Origin: Streptomyces sp. Ru71
Lineage (GTDB): Bacteria > Actinomycetota > Actinomycetes > Streptomycetales > Streptomycetaceae
Direction: 5' to 3'
Assembly (NCBI RefSeq): GCF_002920535.1
Contig: NZ_PQSS01000012.1
Coordinates: 1-64,000, forward strand
DNA length: 64,000 nt
Shown: positions 52,790 to 62,214 of the stretch, piece by piece
Position numbering within the stretch: the stretch's first letter is position 1
How the letters are laid out: every line of letters begins with the position of its first letter
Notes under the pieces: generated by a model
Database searches by the model: none
What the model was told of the DNA's origin: nothing
Seen by the model: only the letters and a program-made list of their open reading frames with translations
Position numbers and translations under genes: made by a program

Positions 52790-53011
52790 GTGGCCAAGAA
52801 GCAAGGTGCCATCGAGATCGAGGGCACTGTCGTCGAGTCTCTGCCGAACGCCATGTTCAAGGTCGAGCTCCAGAACGGCCACCAGGTCCTGGCACACATC
52901 AGCGGCAAGATGCGCATGCACTACATCCGCATCCTCCCTGACGACCGGGTCGTGGTGGAGCTGTCTCCGTACGACCTGACGCGTGGCCGGATCGTCTACC
53001 GGTACAAGTAG
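52790..53011 (+). CDS. infA: translation initiation factor IF-1
   Basis: IF-1 (73 residues) occupies the 30S A site during initiation. It is a single OB fold: [40 protein letters not shown] and [12 protein letters not shown] 52790 follows CGAAGGGCGAAGC; the longer frame from 52712 lacks family sequence. Confidence 0.97.
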   Translation: MAKKQGAIEIEGTVVESLPNAMFKVELQNGHQVLAHISGKMRMHYIRILPDDRVVVELSPYDLTRGRIVYRYK

Positions 53012-53071
53012 ATCTTGCCCGCGCCCCGGGCCCGCCCGGAGCGATGGCACTGACCCGGAGAACCTCACCCC

Positions 53072-53185
53072 ATGAAGGTCAAGCCGAGCGTCAAGAAGAT
53101 CTGCGACAAGTGCAGGGTGATCCGCCGTCACGGCCGGGTCATGATCATTTGCGAGAACCCGCGCCACAAGCAGCGCCAGGGCTGA
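53072..53185 (+). CDS. rpmJ: 50S ribosomal protein L36 (zinc-binding form)
   Basis: This 37-residue gene reads [20 protein letters not shown] and [15 protein letters not shown]. The C-x2-C...C-x4-H set shows it is the zinc-binding form. It lies 60 bases after infA, with GGAGAACCTCACCCC before ATG 53072. Confidence 0.96.
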   Translation: MKVKPSVKKICDKCRVIRRHGRVMIICENPRHKQRQG

Positions 53186-53202
53186 TCGCAGCCGATCGAA
53201 CC

Positions 53203-53227
53203 CTCTGCACCTCTATCGCAGAGTTTT
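53203..53227 (+). terminator. weak terminator after rpmJ
   Basis: CTCTGC (53203-53208) and GCAGAG (53218-53223) enclose a nine-base loop and are followed by TTTT. The stem is short, so termination is probably partial. Confidence 0.5.
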
Positions 53228-53382
53228 CGCGCGACGCGAGCTGAACTATGTACATACGCAGAACCCAGGCGAGCGATCGCCTGACACCCCCGGTTCGGAG
53301 GCCGGGGACCCAGTTCGTACCTGATACGGCGGCTGGGAACCGGTTCTGCGGAAGACCTCCGAAGATCACCAGGAGCCATTGA

Positions 53383-53763
53383 ATGGCACGCGTTTCCGGT
53401 GTCGACATCCCGCGCGAAAAGCGCGTGGAGGTCGCCCTCACCTACGTGTTCGGCATCGGCCGGACCCTCTCGAAGGAGACGCTGGCTGCGACCGGCGTCG
53501 ACCCGAACACCCGCGTCCGCGACCTCTCCGAGGAGCAGCTCGTCGCGATCCGCGAGTACGTCGACAACAACATCAAGACCGAGGGTGACCTCCGTCGCGA
53601 GATCCAGGCCGACATCCGCCGCAAGGTCGAGATCGGCTGCTACCAGGGTCTGCGTCACCGTCGCGGTCTGCCCGTCCGCGGTCAGCGCACCAGCACCAAC
53701 GCTCGTACCCGCAAGGGCCCGCGTCGCGCCATCGCCGGCAAGAAGAAGCCGGGCAAGAAGTAG
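53383..53763 (+). CDS. rpsM: 30S ribosomal protein S13
   Basis: S13 (126 residues) contacts the P-site tRNA and S19. [31 protein letters not shown] and [20 protein letters not shown] are diagnostic. ATG 53383 follows CACCAGGAGCCATTGA. The leader of about 195 bases has a CCCCGG/CCGGGG hairpin and a 14-base word shared with the rplQ leader. Confidence 0.97.
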   Translation: MARVSGVDIPREKRVEVALTYVFGIGRTLSKETLAATGVDPNTRVRDLSEEQLVAIREYVDNNIKTEGDLRREIQADIRRKVEIGCYQGLRHRRGLPVRGQRTSTNARTRKGPRRAIAGKKKPGKK

Positions 53764-53828
53764 TCCGCAGCGGACATCTGTCCACGGTCTTCGCTGTAGG
53801 ACCGACCACCTCCCGTAGGAGTTAGTAG

Positions 53829-54233
53829 ATGCCCCCCAAGGGTCGTCAGGGCGCTGCCAAGAAGGTGCGCCGCAAGGAAAAGAAGAACGTCGCTCACGGC
53901 CACGCGCACATCAAGAGCACGTTCAACAACACGATCGTCTCCATCACGGACCCGTCCGGCAACGTGATCTCCTGGGCCTCCGCCGGCCACGTCGGCTTCA
54001 AGGGCTCCCGGAAGTCCACGCCGTTCGCCGCGCAGATGGCCGCCGAGTCGGCTGCCCGCCGCGCCCAGGAGCACGGCATGCGCAAGGTCGACGTGTTTGT
54101 GAAGGGCCCGGGTTCCGGTCGTGAGACCGCGATCCGCTCCCTGCAGGCCACGGGTCTTGAGGTCGGCTCCATCCAGGACGTCACCCCGACCCCGCACAAC
54201 GGCTGCCGTCCGCCGAAGCGTCGTCGCGTCTGA
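53829..54233 (+). CDS. rpsK: 30S ribosomal protein S11
   Basis: S11 (134 residues) lies on the 30S platform. [40 protein letters not shown] and [16 protein letters not shown] are conserved. ATG 53829 follows GTAGGAGTTAGTAG. No rpsD sits between rpsK and rpoA, as is usual in streptomycetes. Confidence 0.97.
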   Translation: MPPKGRQGAAKKVRRKEKKNVAHGHAHIKSTFNNTIVSITDPSGNVISWASAGHVGFKGSRKSTPFAAQMAAESAARRAQEHGMRKVDVFVKGPGSGRETAIRSLQATGLEVGSIQDVTPTPHNGCRPPKRRRV

Positions 54234-54253
54234 CCTCGCTTCACCGGGCCTCT

Positions 54254-54287
54254 CGGGCGGTACGGCTCCTTCGGGTCGTGCCGCCCG
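54254..54287 (+). other. hairpin between rpsK and rpoA
   Basis: CGGGCGGTACG (54254-54264) pairs with CGTGCCGCCCG (54277-54287), including one G-T pair. No T-tract follows. It is a likely pausing or processing structure. Confidence 0.6.
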
Positions 54288-54376
54288 TACCCTTGCAGTA
54301 CCCGCGCTTCTCACGGGCGCGGCTTCCGTCGGGCGTCAAATAGCGGGCGTCCACGAATGAAGGATCTGATCCACAC

Positions 54377-55399
54377 ATGCTGATCGCTCAGCGTCCCTCG
54401 TTGACCGAAGAGGTCGTCGACGAGTTCCGCTCCCGGTTCGTGATCGAGCCGCTGGAGCCGGGCTTCGGCTACACCCTCGGCAACTCCCTGCGCCGGACCC
54501 TCCTGTCGTCGATCCCGGGTGCGGCGGTCACGTCGATCCGTATCGACGGTGTCCTGCACGAGTTCACCACCGTGCCGGGCGTCAAGGAGGACGTCACCGA
54601 CCTGATCCTCAACATCAAGCAGCTGGTCGTCTCCTCGGAGCACGACGAGCCGGTCGTGATGTACCTGCGCAAGCAGGGCCCGGGTCTGGTCACCGCCGCC
54701 GACATCGCGCCCCCGGCCGGTGTCGAGGTGCACAACCCCGACCTGGTCCTCGCCACGCTCAACGGCAAGGGCAAGCTGGAGATGGAGCTGACCGTCGAGC
54801 GCGGTCGCGGCTACGTCTCCGCCGTGCAGAACAAGCAGGCGGGCCAGGAGATCGGCCGTATCCCGGTCGACTCCATCTACTCGCCGGTGCTGAAGGTCAC
54901 GTACAAGGTCGAGGCCACGCGTGTCGAGCAGCGCACCGACTTCGACAAGCTGATCGTCGACGTCGAGACCAAGCAGGCCATGCGTCCGCGTGACGCCATG
55001 GCGTCGGCCGGCAAGACCCTGGTCGAGCTGTTCGGTCTGGCCCGCGAGCTCAACATCGACGCCGAGGGCATCGACATGGGCCCGTCCCCGACGGACGCCG
55101 CCCTTGCCGCCGACCTGGCGCTGCCGATCGAGGAGCTGGAGCTCACGGTCCGCTCCTACAACTGCCTCAAGCGTGAGGGCATCCACTCCGTGGGTGAGCT
55201 CGTCGCGCGGTCCGAGGCGGACCTGCTGGACATCCGCAACTTCGGTGCGAAGTCCATCGACGAGGTCAAGGCGAAGCTGGCGGGTATGGGTCTCGCGCTC
55301 AAGGACTCGCCTCCCGGGTTCGACCCGACCGCTGCGGCTGACGCCTTCGGCGCGGACGACGACGCGGACGCCGGTTTCGTGGAGACCGAGCAGTACTAA
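54377..55399 (+). CDS. rpoA: DNA-directed RNA polymerase subunit alpha
   Basis: The 340-residue alpha subunit starts polymerase assembly. The N-terminal domain has [20 protein letters not shown] and [20 protein letters not shown]; the C-terminal DNA- and activator-binding domain has [20 protein letters not shown] and [20 protein letters not shown]. An acidic tail ends it. ATG 54377 follows GAATGAAGGATCTGATCCACAC. Confidence 0.97.
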   Translation: MLIAQRPSLTEEVVDEFRSRFVIEPLEPGFGYTLGNSLRRTLLSSIPGAAVTSIRIDGVLHEFTTVPGVKEDVTDLILNIKQLVVSSEHDEPVVMYLRKQGPGLVTAADIAPPAGVEVHNPDLVLATLNGKGKLEMELTVERGRGYVSAVQNKQAGQEIGRIPVDSIYSPVLKVTYKVEATRVEQRTDFDKLIVDVETKQAMRPRDAMASAGKTLVELFGLARELNIDAEGIDMGPSPTDAALAADLALPIEELELTVRSYNCLKREGIHSVGELVARSEADLLDIRNFGAKSIDEVKAKLAGMGLALKDSPPGFDPTAAADAFGADDDADAGFVETEQY

Positions 55400-55424
55400 G
55401 CGCTCCGCGGGGAGGCCGTACTGC

Positions 55425-55470
55425 GTCTGCGGGCCGGTTGTGGCTGGTCGCGCAGTTCCCCGCGCCCCTT
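55425..55470 (+). repeat. dispersed intergenic repeat, copy A
   Basis: The segment has TGTGGCTGGTCGCGC followed closely by CCCCGCGCCCCTT, words shared with copies B and C in this window and, as I recall, widespread between Streptomyces genes. This is a shortened copy, inside the rpoA-rplQ gap. Confidence 0.65.
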
Positions 55471-55493
55471 CCAGGCCCCTTCGGGGGCCTGGA
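55470..55493 (+). terminator. UUCG hairpin between rpoA and rplQ
   Basis: CCAGGCCCC (55471-55479) and GGGGCCTGG (55484-55492) pair perfectly around TTCG, with one extra T-A pair outside. It directly follows repeat copy A and could attenuate rplQ transcription. Confidence 0.65.
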
Positions 55494-55571
55494 TCTCCGA
55501 CGGGCAACCGCTCGCTCGGATACTGACTCCGGTACCTGATACGGCCGGGGCAGAGACACAGGAGATAGAAC

Positions 55572-56072
55572 ATGCCGAAGCCCACCAAGGGTGCCCGTCT
55601 GGGCGGCAGCGCCGCGCACGAGAAGCTGCTCCTCGCGAACCTGGCGAAGAGCCTCTTCGAGCACGGCCGTATCACCACCACCGAGGCGAAGGCCCGCCGC
55701 CTGCGCCCGTACGCGGAGCGTCTGATCACCAAGGCGAAGAAGGGTGACCTTCACAACCGCCGCCAGGTGCTCCAGGTCATCACGGACAAGGGCGTCGTCC
55801 ACACGCTCTTCACCGAGATCGGCCCGCGTTACGAGAACCGTCCGGGTGGTTACACCCGCATCACCAAGATCGGTAACCGCCGTGGCGACAACGCGCCCAT
55901 GGCTGTCATCGAGCTGGTCGAGGCGCTGACGGTGCAGCAGAAGGCCGTGGGTGAGGCCGAGGCCGCCACCAAGCGCGCGGTCAAGGAGGCCGACGAGGCC
56001 AAGGCCGAGGAGACCAAGGTCGAGGAGACCGAGGCCACCGAGGCTCCGGCCGAGGAGTCCAAGGACGCCTGA
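55572..56072 (+). CDS. rplQ: 50S ribosomal protein L17
   Basis: L17 (166 residues) has the usual fold to about residue 115 ([56 protein letters not shown]). The A/E/K-rich tail of about 45 residues is common in streptomycetes. ATG 55572 follows CAGGAGATAGAAC. Confidence 0.96.
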   Translation: MPKPTKGARLGGSAAHEKLLLANLAKSLFEHGRITTTEAKARRLRPYAERLITKAKKGDLHNRRQVLQVITDKGVVHTLFTEIGPRYENRPGGYTRITKIGNRRGDNAPMAVIELVEALTVQQKAVGEAEAATKRAVKEADEAKAEETKVEETEATEAPAEESKDA

Positions 56073-56087
56073 GGCTCTGCCTGACGT

Positions 56088-56121
56088 AAAGCGGGTTCGC
56101 CCTTCGGGGCGGGCCCGCTTT
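56088..56121 (+). terminator. terminator after rplQ
   Basis: A 15-base stem from 56088-56102 to 56107-56121 (AAAGCGGG outside, CGCCC inside, with G-T pairs between) has a TTCG loop. It closes the long ribosomal cluster; truA lies 24 bases beyond. Confidence 0.82.
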
Positions 56122-56144
56122 CGCGTACCTGAGAGGATTTCCGT

Positions 56145-57002
56145 GTGAGCGAAGAAGTACAGCCCGGGTACGTCCGTGTCCGCCTCGATCTGTCCTACGA
56201 CGGCACCGACTTCTCCGGGTGGGCCAAGCAGGCCGGGGGCCGGCGCACCGTGCAGGGGGAGATCGAGGACGCGCTGCGGACCGTCACCCGCTCCCGGGAG
56301 ACGTACGAGCTGACCGTCGCCGGCCGTACCGACGCCGGGGTGCACGCGCGTGGGCAGGTGGCGCACGTGGATCTGCCCGAGGAGGTCTGGCGCGAGCACC
56401 ACGAGAAGCTGCTGAAGCGGCTCGCTGGGCGGCTGCCGAAGGATGTGCGGGTGTGGGCGCTGCGGCCCGCGCCGAGCGGCTTCAACGCCCGGTTCTCGGC
56501 GATCTGGCGGCGGTACGCGTACCGGGTGACGGACAACCCCGGTGGTGTCGATCCGCTGCTGCGCAACCATGTCCTGTGGCACGACTGGCCGCTCGACGTC
56601 GACGCCATGAACGAGGCCGCCCAGGGGCTGCTGGGCGAGCACGACTTCGCCGCCTACTGCAAGAAGCGGGAGGGGGCGACCACGATCCGCACCCTGCAGG
56701 AGCTGAGCCTGTCGCGGGGTGACGACGGGATCATCACCGCGACGGTTCGGGCGGACGCGTTCTGTCACAACATGGTGCGGTCGTTGATCGGGGCGCTGCT
56801 GTTCGTGGGGGACGGGCATCGGCCCGCGGAGTGGCCGGGGAAGGTGCTGGCCGCGGGGGTGCGGGACTCTGCCGTGCATGTGGTGCGGCCGCACGGGCTG
56901 ACGTTGGAGGAGGTCGGGTATCCGGCCGATGCGCTGCTCGCCGAGCGGAGCCGGGTGGCGCGGAACAAGCGCAGCCTGCCCCTGGGGGGCGGCTGCTGTT
57001 AG
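56145..57002 (+). CDS. truA: tRNA pseudouridine synthase TruA
   Basis: TruA (285 residues) makes pseudouridine at tRNA positions 38-40. The catalytic Asp is in [20 protein letters not shown], preceded by [17 protein letters not shown] and followed by [10 protein letters not shown] and [22 protein letters not shown] 56145 follows GAGAGGATTTCC. It is downstream of rplQ, as in other bacteria. Confidence 0.95.
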   Translation: MSEEVQPGYVRVRLDLSYDGTDFSGWAKQAGGRRTVQGEIEDALRTVTRSRETYELTVAGRTDAGVHARGQVAHVDLPEEVWREHHEKLLKRLAGRLPKDVRVWALRPAPSGFNARFSAIWRRYAYRVTDNPGGVDPLLRNHVLWHDWPLDVDAMNEAAQGLLGEHDFAAYCKKREGATTIRTLQELSLSRGDDGIITATVRADAFCHNMVRSLIGALLFVGDGHRPAEWPGKVLAAGVRDSAVHVVRPHGLTLEEVGYPADALLAERSRVARNKRSLPLGGGCC

Positions 57003-57009
57003 GCGGTGC

Positions 57010-57101
57010 CGGGTTCTGTCGTCGTCCTTGTGCTACGCCGTCGTGGCTGGTCGCGCCCACGCGGCGGGAGCCGCAGATCAGACAGCGCCCCGCGCCCCTG
57101 G
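57010..57101 (+). repeat. dispersed intergenic repeat, copy B
   Basis: It contains GGGTTCTGT, GTGGCTGGTCGCGCC, an ACGCGGCGGGAGCCGC inverted core and CCCCGCGCCCCTGG. It lies between the convergent truA and nucleotidyltransferase genes and may serve as a bidirectional structured 3' end. Confidence 0.7.
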
Positions 57102-57116
57102 GTCGGCTGCCGTGCG

Positions 57117-58241
57117 CTAGGCCAGGCGACCCGCCGGGTTGTGCTCAGCACCGCAGGGCGCCGGCGCCGCCGACAGGCGCACGCTGTACGGCGCTATGCG
57201 TGCCCCGCAGGCGATGCGGACCCCCGGGGGGATCTCGTTGCCCTCGGAGAGTTCCGCGCCGTCGCCGATGACCGCCGCGTCCAGGGACGTGCCGGCGCCC
57301 ACGTGGGCGTGGCGGCCCACCGCCGAGGCGTGGATCGTGGCGCCGGGGGCGATGTGGGCGCCCGTCATCACCACGCTGCCCTCCACCACCGCTCCCTCCT
57401 CGATCAGCGCGCCCGGGGAGACGACCGTGCCGCCGCTGAGGAGCGCGCCGGGGTGGACGCGGGCGCCGGGCAGGACCAGGGCGTCGCCGGGGGTGCCGGG
57501 CAGGGCGGGAGAGGTGACGCGGCCGCGGACCAGGTCGGCGGAGCCCTGGACGAAGGCGGCCGGGGTGCCGAGGTCCAGCCAGTAGCTGTCGTCCACCACA
57601 CCGCGCAGGTGGGCCGAGGCGGCCAGCAGCTCGGGGAAGGTCTCGCGCTCGACGGAGACGACCCGGTCCGGCGGGATGCGGTCGATGACCGAGCGGGTGA
57701 AGACGTAGCAGCCGGCGTTGATCTGGTCGGTGATGATCTCCGCCGGGGTCTGCGGTTTCTCCAGGAACGCGGTGACCCGGCCGTCGGGGTCGGTGGGGAC
57801 CAGGCCGAAGGCGCGCGGGTCGGCGACGCGCTTCAGGTGCAGGGTGACGTCCGCGCCGGAGGCCTGGTGGTGGGCGCGCAGGGCGGCGATGTCGACGCCG
57901 GAGAGGATGTCGCCGTTGAAGACGAGCACCGGGGCGTCGGGGGCGCTGCGCAGGCGCCGGGCGGCGTTGCGGATGGCGCCGCCGGTGCCCAGGGCGCTCT
58001 CCTCGGTGACGTACTCCAGCTCCAGGCCGAGCCGGGCGCCGTTGCCGTACTCCGCCTCGAAGAGTTCGGCGAGGTAGGAGGTGGCGAGGATGATGCGGGT
58101 GACGCCCGCCGCGGCGGCCCGGGCCAGCTGGTGGGTGAGGAACGGCACCCCGGCGACGGGCAGCAGCGGCTTGGGGATGTGGCTGGTCAGGGGGCGCAGC
58201 CGGGTGCCCTGACCCCCCACGAGCAGGATCGCTTCGGACAT
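57117..58241 (-). CDS. sugar-1-phosphate nucleotidyltransferase with C-terminal beta-helix
   Basis: The 374-residue protein has the nucleotidyltransferase signature MSEAILLVGGQGTRLRPLTS and SALGTGGAI, VLVFNGDIL and the sugar-site FLEKP motif. The C-terminal part (about 260-360) shows hexapeptide repeats of a left-handed beta-helix. It resembles mannose-1-phosphate guanylyltransferases but also glucose-1-phosphate thymidylyl- and uridylyltransferases, so the substrate is open. ATG 58241 is chosen at the conserved start. Confidence 0.88.
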   Translation of the reverse strand: MSEAILLVGGQGTRLRPLTSHIPKPLLPVAGVPFLTHQLARAAAAGVTRIILATSYLAELFEAEYGNGARLGLELEYVTEESALGTGGAIRNAARRLRSAPDAPVLVFNGDILSGVDIAALRAHHQASGADVTLHLKRVADPRAFGLVPTDPDGRVTAFLEKPQTPAEIITDQINAGCYVFTRSVIDRIPPDRVVSVERETFPELLAASAHLRGVVDDSYWLDLGTPAAFVQGSADLVRGRVTSPALPGTPGDALVLPGARVHPGALLSGGTVVSPGALIEEGAVVEGSVVMTGAHIAPGATIHASAVGRHAHVGAGTSLDAAVIGDGAELSEGNEIPPGVRIACGARIAPYSVRLSAAPAPCGAEHNPAGRLA

Positions 58242-58331
58242 GATCCCCGATGCTGGCACGCGTGAGGGGCCCGGGAAACGCCTGTGGAGGAGCTGTCGGG
58301 AGAAGTTAACCTGCCCGACGCGTCCTGCCGA

Positions 58332-59216
58332 TCAGCCGTTCGCCACCGCCGCCGACGCCTGGGCCTCGCCGCGCCGCTTGATCTGGTTGAAGGCGAACAG
58401 GGCGAGGTCGTTGCCCGAGCTGAACGCCTTGGTGTCCTTGGTGGTGACGTTCTTGCCGCTGGTGAAGCCGGTCAGGGTGAAGTAGGCGTAGCGGCCGTAG
58501 GAGTTCGTCGTGGAGCGGCACACCGCGCCGTCGCAGAACGGCTTGACGCCCTTGCCGGACAGCGGCTGCACCATGCCCGTCTTGGGGGAGCTGGCTCGCC
58601 TGGCCTTGAGGGCCTGCGCCTCGGTGTCGAACACTGCGACACCGACCGTGACCGCGATGCCGCCCTGGGTGTAGGTGACGCGCATCAGCCGGGTGCAGCC
58701 GCCCGCGGTGAGCGCCTTGGGCAGGGTGCCCCGGGCGGCCGCCGCGCAGGTGGTGGTGTCGGCCGTCGGGCCCTTCTTGTAGACGGTCGAGCCCACGGTG
58801 AGCTGCGAGCCGGGGAAGAGGATGTCCGGGCCGAGCGGCGCGGTGTCCTTCTTCTTGTCGGAGACGAAGTCCTTCGGGTTCAGCGGGGGCGGGGCGCTCG
58901 TCGGTGCGAACGACGGGGCCGTGGCGCTCTCGCCGGGGATGGACGCCGTGGGCGGCAGGGGGCTCGGGTCGCCACCGGTCACGGGGTCGTCCGCCGAGGT
59001 CACGGCGAGGGCGACCGCGGCGCCGACCGCGAGGGTGGCCAGCGCGCCGCCGCCGATGAACAGCATCCGGCGGCGTCTGTTGCGCGCCTCGGAGGCCTCG
59101 GCGAGTGCCGCCCAGTCGGGGGTCTGGCCGTCGTCGCCGCTGTTCCACGGCTGCTGGGAGTTCGGTTTCCAGGGATCCCACTGGGGCTGCTGGGGTCCCC
59201 CCTGCCCATAGCTCAT
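58332..59216 (-). CDS. membrane-anchored protein with proline-rich linker
   Basis: The 294-residue protein has a P/Q/W-rich cytoplasmic N-terminus, a basic ARNRRRR stretch, one membrane helix (about 50-70: MLFIGGGALATLAVGAAVAL), a P/S/T-rich linker and an outside domain with four cysteines (TTTCAAAAR, GGCTRL, FCDGAVC) that may form two disulfides. I recognise no family. ATG 59216 gives MSYGQGG; ATG 59225 would add three residues. It is divergent from rplM. Confidence 0.8.
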   Translation of the reverse strand: MSYGQGGPQQPQWDPWKPNSQQPWNSGDDGQTPDWAALAEASEARNRRRRMLFIGGGALATLAVGAAVALAVTSADDPVTGGDPSPLPPTASIPGESATAPSFAPTSAPPPLNPKDFVSDKKKDTAPLGPDILFPGSQLTVGSTVYKKGPTADTTTCAAAARGTLPKALTAGGCTRLMRVTYTQGGIAVTVGVAVFDTEAQALKARRASSPKTGMVQPLSGKGVKPFCDGAVCRSTTNSYGRYAYFTLTGFTSGKNVTTKDTKAFSSGNDLALFAFNQIKRRGEAQASAAVANG

Positions 59217-59287
59217 GGGGCGCATCTTAGACGGGGCCCGAGAGGTGTCATGTTCGGTGCGGTCCGGCGGGGCTCTGCTGGGCCGTT

Positions 59288-59316
59288 TTGACCCACCCCC
59301 TGTGCCCCGGTATTCT
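59288..59316 (+). promoter_or_regulatory. rplM-rpsI promoter
   Basis: TTGACC (59288-59293) and TATTCT (59311-59316) are 17 bases apart, an excellent housekeeping promoter. The leader is about 170 bases. A second -10-like TAGGCT is at 59428-59433. Confidence 0.7.
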
Positions 59317-59495
59317 GCTTGTTCGTTGTGTATTGGCTTGCTCATTCTCACGGGACGGGCCCTTACACCGGTCCACCGGGCCGATGACCAGCGACCCCAC
59401 TACGCGGTATGCGTCGCCGCTGTGCGGTCTAGGCTGTCGTGATCGTTTCGGTGACCTTGTCTAGGACCATTCACTCGAAGCGAAGGCTACGAACC

Positions 59496-59939
59496 GTGCG
59501 TACGTACAGCCCCAAGCCCGGCGATGTGACGCGCCAGTGGCACGTCATCGACGCTCAGGACGTTGTCCTGGGCCGTCTCGCCAGCACTGCCGCCACCCTT
59601 CTGCGGGGCAAGCACAAGCCGATCTACGCGCCGCACGTCGACGCTGGTGACTTCGTCATCATCATCAACGCCGACAAGGTGCACCTGTCCGGCAACAAGC
59701 GGACCCAGAAGATGGCGTACCGCCACTCCGGCTACCCGGGTGGTCTGCGCTCCGTCCGCTACGACGAGCTGCTGGAGAAGAACCCCGAGAAGGCCATCGA
59801 GAAGGCCGTCAAGGGCATGCTCCCCAAGAACTCCCTGGGCCGTCAGATGCTCTCGAAGCTGAAGGTCTACAAGGGTGACCAGCACCCGCACGCTGCGCAG
59901 CAGCCGGTGCCGTTCGAGATCACCCAGGTCGCGCAGTAA
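59496..59939 (+). CDS. rplM: 50S ribosomal protein L13
   Basis: L13 (147 residues) starts [20 protein letters not shown] and contains [20 protein letters not shown] and [23 protein letters not shown] 59496 is chosen because it gives the family N-terminus; the frame is open to 59439. rpsI follows after 42 bases. Confidence 0.96.
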   Translation: MRTYSPKPGDVTRQWHVIDAQDVVLGRLASTAATLLRGKHKPIYAPHVDAGDFVIIINADKVHLSGNKRTQKMAYRHSGYPGGLRSVRYDELLEKNPEKAIEKAVKGMLPKNSLGRQMLSKLKVYKGDQHPHAAQQPVPFEITQVAQ

Positions 59940-59981
59940 GTCCGGCCACCCCCTAAGACTGAAGAGAATCTGAGGAGAATC

Positions 59982-60494
59982 GTGGCCGAGACCACTGCCG
60001 AGCAGCCGCTCGAAGAGCTTGACATCGACAGCTACACCACCGAGTCCGAGGTCCCCGTCGAGGGTGAGTACACCTCGGAGTCCCTCGCCTCCCGCTTCGG
60101 CGAGCCCCAGCCCGCCGCCGGCCTGGGCCGCCGCAAGGAGGCCATCGCCCGTGTCCGGATCGTCCCGGGCACCGGCAAGTGGAAGATCAACGGTCGCGCC
60201 CTTGAGGACTACTTCCCGAACAAGGTGCACCAGCAGGAAGTCAACGAGCCGTTCAAGGTGCTGGAGCTTGAGGGCCGTTACGACGTCATCGCCCGCATCT
60301 CCGGCGGCGGCGTCTCCGGCCAGGCCGGTGCCCTGCGCCTCGGTGTCGCCCGCGCCCTGAACGAGGCCGACGTCGACAACAACCGCGGCCCGCTGAAGAA
60401 GGCCGGCTTCCTCAAGCGCGACGACCGTGCGGTCGAGCGCAAGAAGGCCGGTCTGAAGAAGGCCCGCAAGGCCCCGCAGTACAGCAAGCGCTAA
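59982..60494 (+). CDS. rpsI: 30S ribosomal protein S9
   Basis: S9 (170 residues) has an acidic N-terminal extension of about 40 residues, then the core ([40 protein letters not shown]) and the C-terminal tail [12 protein letters not shown] that reaches the P-site tRNA. GTG 59982 follows GAGGAGAATC. Confidence 0.97.
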   Translation: MAETTAEQPLEELDIDSYTTESEVPVEGEYTSESLASRFGEPQPAAGLGRRKEAIARVRIVPGTGKWKINGRALEDYFPNKVHQQEVNEPFKVLELEGRYDVIARISGGGVSGQAGALRLGVARALNEADVDNNRGPLKKAGFLKRDDRAVERKKAGLKKARKAPQYSKR

Positions 60495-60551
60495 GCTTCG
60501 CTGCCTGCTCGTACGTATCCGGGTTCCGTTTCGGTTGCCCCCTGCGTACTC

Positions 60552-60597
60552 CGAACGCCCCGGCGGCACGCCAGTGTGCCGCCGGGGCGTTCGTTTA
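60552..60597 (+). terminator. terminator after rpsI
   Basis: A perfect 18-base stem (60552-60569 with 60576-60593, loop GCCAGT) is followed by TTTA. Confidence 0.92.
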
Positions 60598-60746
60598 TCA
60601 CAGCCTTCAGGCGTATAACGGCACAAGACGCTCATCAGCTTGTGCGATTCCGTGCCCGGGCGGCGCAGTCCCGGGTCACGAACGGCACGCGCGTGGGCCG
60701 CACCAGCGCGCCGCTCTTCGTAACTGACGCTTCCTCAGGAGGACAC

Positions 60747-62105
60747 GTGGGACGACTCTTCGGCACGGACGGCGTGCGCGGTGTCGCCAACGCGGATCTG
60801 ACCGCCGAGATGGCACTCGGCCTGTCCGTCGCGGCGGCACACGTACTGGCCGAGGCGGGCACCTTCGAGGGCCACAGGCCGACCGCGGTGGTCGGCCGTG
60901 ACCCGCGCGCGTCCGGGGAGTTCCTGGAGGCCGCCGTCGTCGCCGGTCTCGCCAGCGCCGGCGTCGACGTGCTGCGCGTCGGCGTGCTGCCGACCCCGGC
61001 CGTCGCGTTCCTCACCGGCGCGCTCGGCGCCGACCTCGGCGTGATGCTCTCCGCCAGCCACAACGCCATGCCCGACAACGGCATCAAGTTCTTCGCCCGC
61101 GGCGGCCACAAACTGGCCGACGAGCTGGAGGACAAGATCGAGGCGGTGTACGACTCCCACCGCCACGGCGAGCCGTGGGACCGACCGACCGGGGCCGGCG
61201 TGGGCCGTGTCCGGGACTACGAGGAGGGCTTCGACCGGTACGTCGACCACCTCATCGGCGTCCTGCCGAACCGGCTCGACGGGCTGAAGATCGTCCTGGA
61301 CGAGGCGCACGGCGCCGCCGCCCGGGTCTCCCCGGAGGCGTTCACCCGGGCCGGCGCCGAGGTGATCACCATCGGTGCCGAGCCGGACGGGCTCAACATC
61401 AACGACGGTTGCGGTTCCACCCACCTCGACCTGCTCAAGGCCGCGGTCATCGAGCACGGCGCGCACTTCGGCGTCGCCCACGACGGCGACGCCGACCGCT
61501 GCCTCGCCGTCGACCACACCGGTGAGGAGGTCGACGGCGACCAGATCCTCGCCGTGCTGGCCCTCGCCATGCGGGAGCGGTCCGTGCTGCGCGCCGACAC
61601 CGTCGTCGCGACCGTGATGTCCAACCTCGGCTTCAAGCTGGCGCTGGAGCGGGAGGGGCTCAAGCTCGTCCAGACCGCGGTCGGTGACCGGTATGTGCTG
61701 GAGGAGATGAAGGAGCACGGGTACGCGCTCGGCGGCGAGCAGTCCGGGCACGTGATCATTCTTGACCACGCGACGACGGGTGACGGGACGCTGACGGGCC
61801 TGCTGCTCGCGGCGCGGGTCGCCGAGACGGGGCGGTCGCTGCGGGAGCTGGCTTCTGTGATGGAGCGGTTGCCGCAGGTGCTGATCAATGTGCGGGATGT
61901 GGACAAGGCCCGAGTGAAGACGTCGGGTGAGCTGGCGGCGGCCGTTTCCGACGCGGAGCGGGAGCTCGGTGAGACCGGGCGGGTGTTGCTGCGGCCTTCT
62001 GGTACCGAGCCGTTGGTCCGGGTCATGGTCGAGGCGGCGGACATCGAGCAGGCTCGGTCGGTTGCCGGGCGGCTGGCCGATGTTGTGAAGTCGGCGTTGG
62101 GGTAA
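60747..62105 (+). CDS. glmM: phosphoglucosamine mutase
   Basis: GlmM (452 residues) converts glucosamine-6-P to glucosamine-1-P on the way to UDP-GlcNAc. The phosphoserine loop [19 protein letters not shown], the metal loop [14 protein letters not shown], the sugar loop GGEQSGHVI and the phosphate loop [15 protein letters not shown] are all present. GTG 60747 follows a strong CAGGAGGACAC. With murB at the left edge, it represents cell-wall precursor supply. Confidence 0.96.
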   Translation: MGRLFGTDGVRGVANADLTAEMALGLSVAAAHVLAEAGTFEGHRPTAVVGRDPRASGEFLEAAVVAGLASAGVDVLRVGVLPTPAVAFLTGALGADLGVMLSASHNAMPDNGIKFFARGGHKLADELEDKIEAVYDSHRHGEPWDRPTGAGVGRVRDYEEGFDRYVDHLIGVLPNRLDGLKIVLDEAHGAAARVSPEAFTRAGAEVITIGAEPDGLNINDGCGSTHLDLLKAAVIEHGAHFGVAHDGDADRCLAVDHTGEEVDGDQILAVLALAMRERSVLRADTVVATVMSNLGFKLALEREGLKLVQTAVGDRYVLEEMKEHGYALGGEQSGHVIILDHATTGDGTLTGLLLAARVAETGRSLRELASVMERLPQVLINVRDVDKARVKTSGELAAAVSDAERELGETGRVLLRPSGTEPLVRVMVEAADIEQARSVAGRLADVVKSALG

Positions 62106-62109
62106 TTCG

Positions 62110-62214
62110 CCGGGTTCGGGGTGGCGGGTTCTGTGCGTTGCGGGCTGCGGCGTCGTTGTGGCTGGTCGCGCCAACGCGGCGGAGCCGCATGTCGAACAGA
62201 GCCCCGCGCCCCTT
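62110..62214 (+). repeat. dispersed intergenic repeat, copy C
   Basis: It carries GCGGGTTCTGTGCG, TGTGGCTGGTCGCGCC, ACGCGGCGGAGCCGC, GAACAGAGCC and CCGCGCCCCTTA, closely matching copy B. It lies between the convergent glmM and DUF389 genes and reaches the DUF389 stop. Confidence 0.7.
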
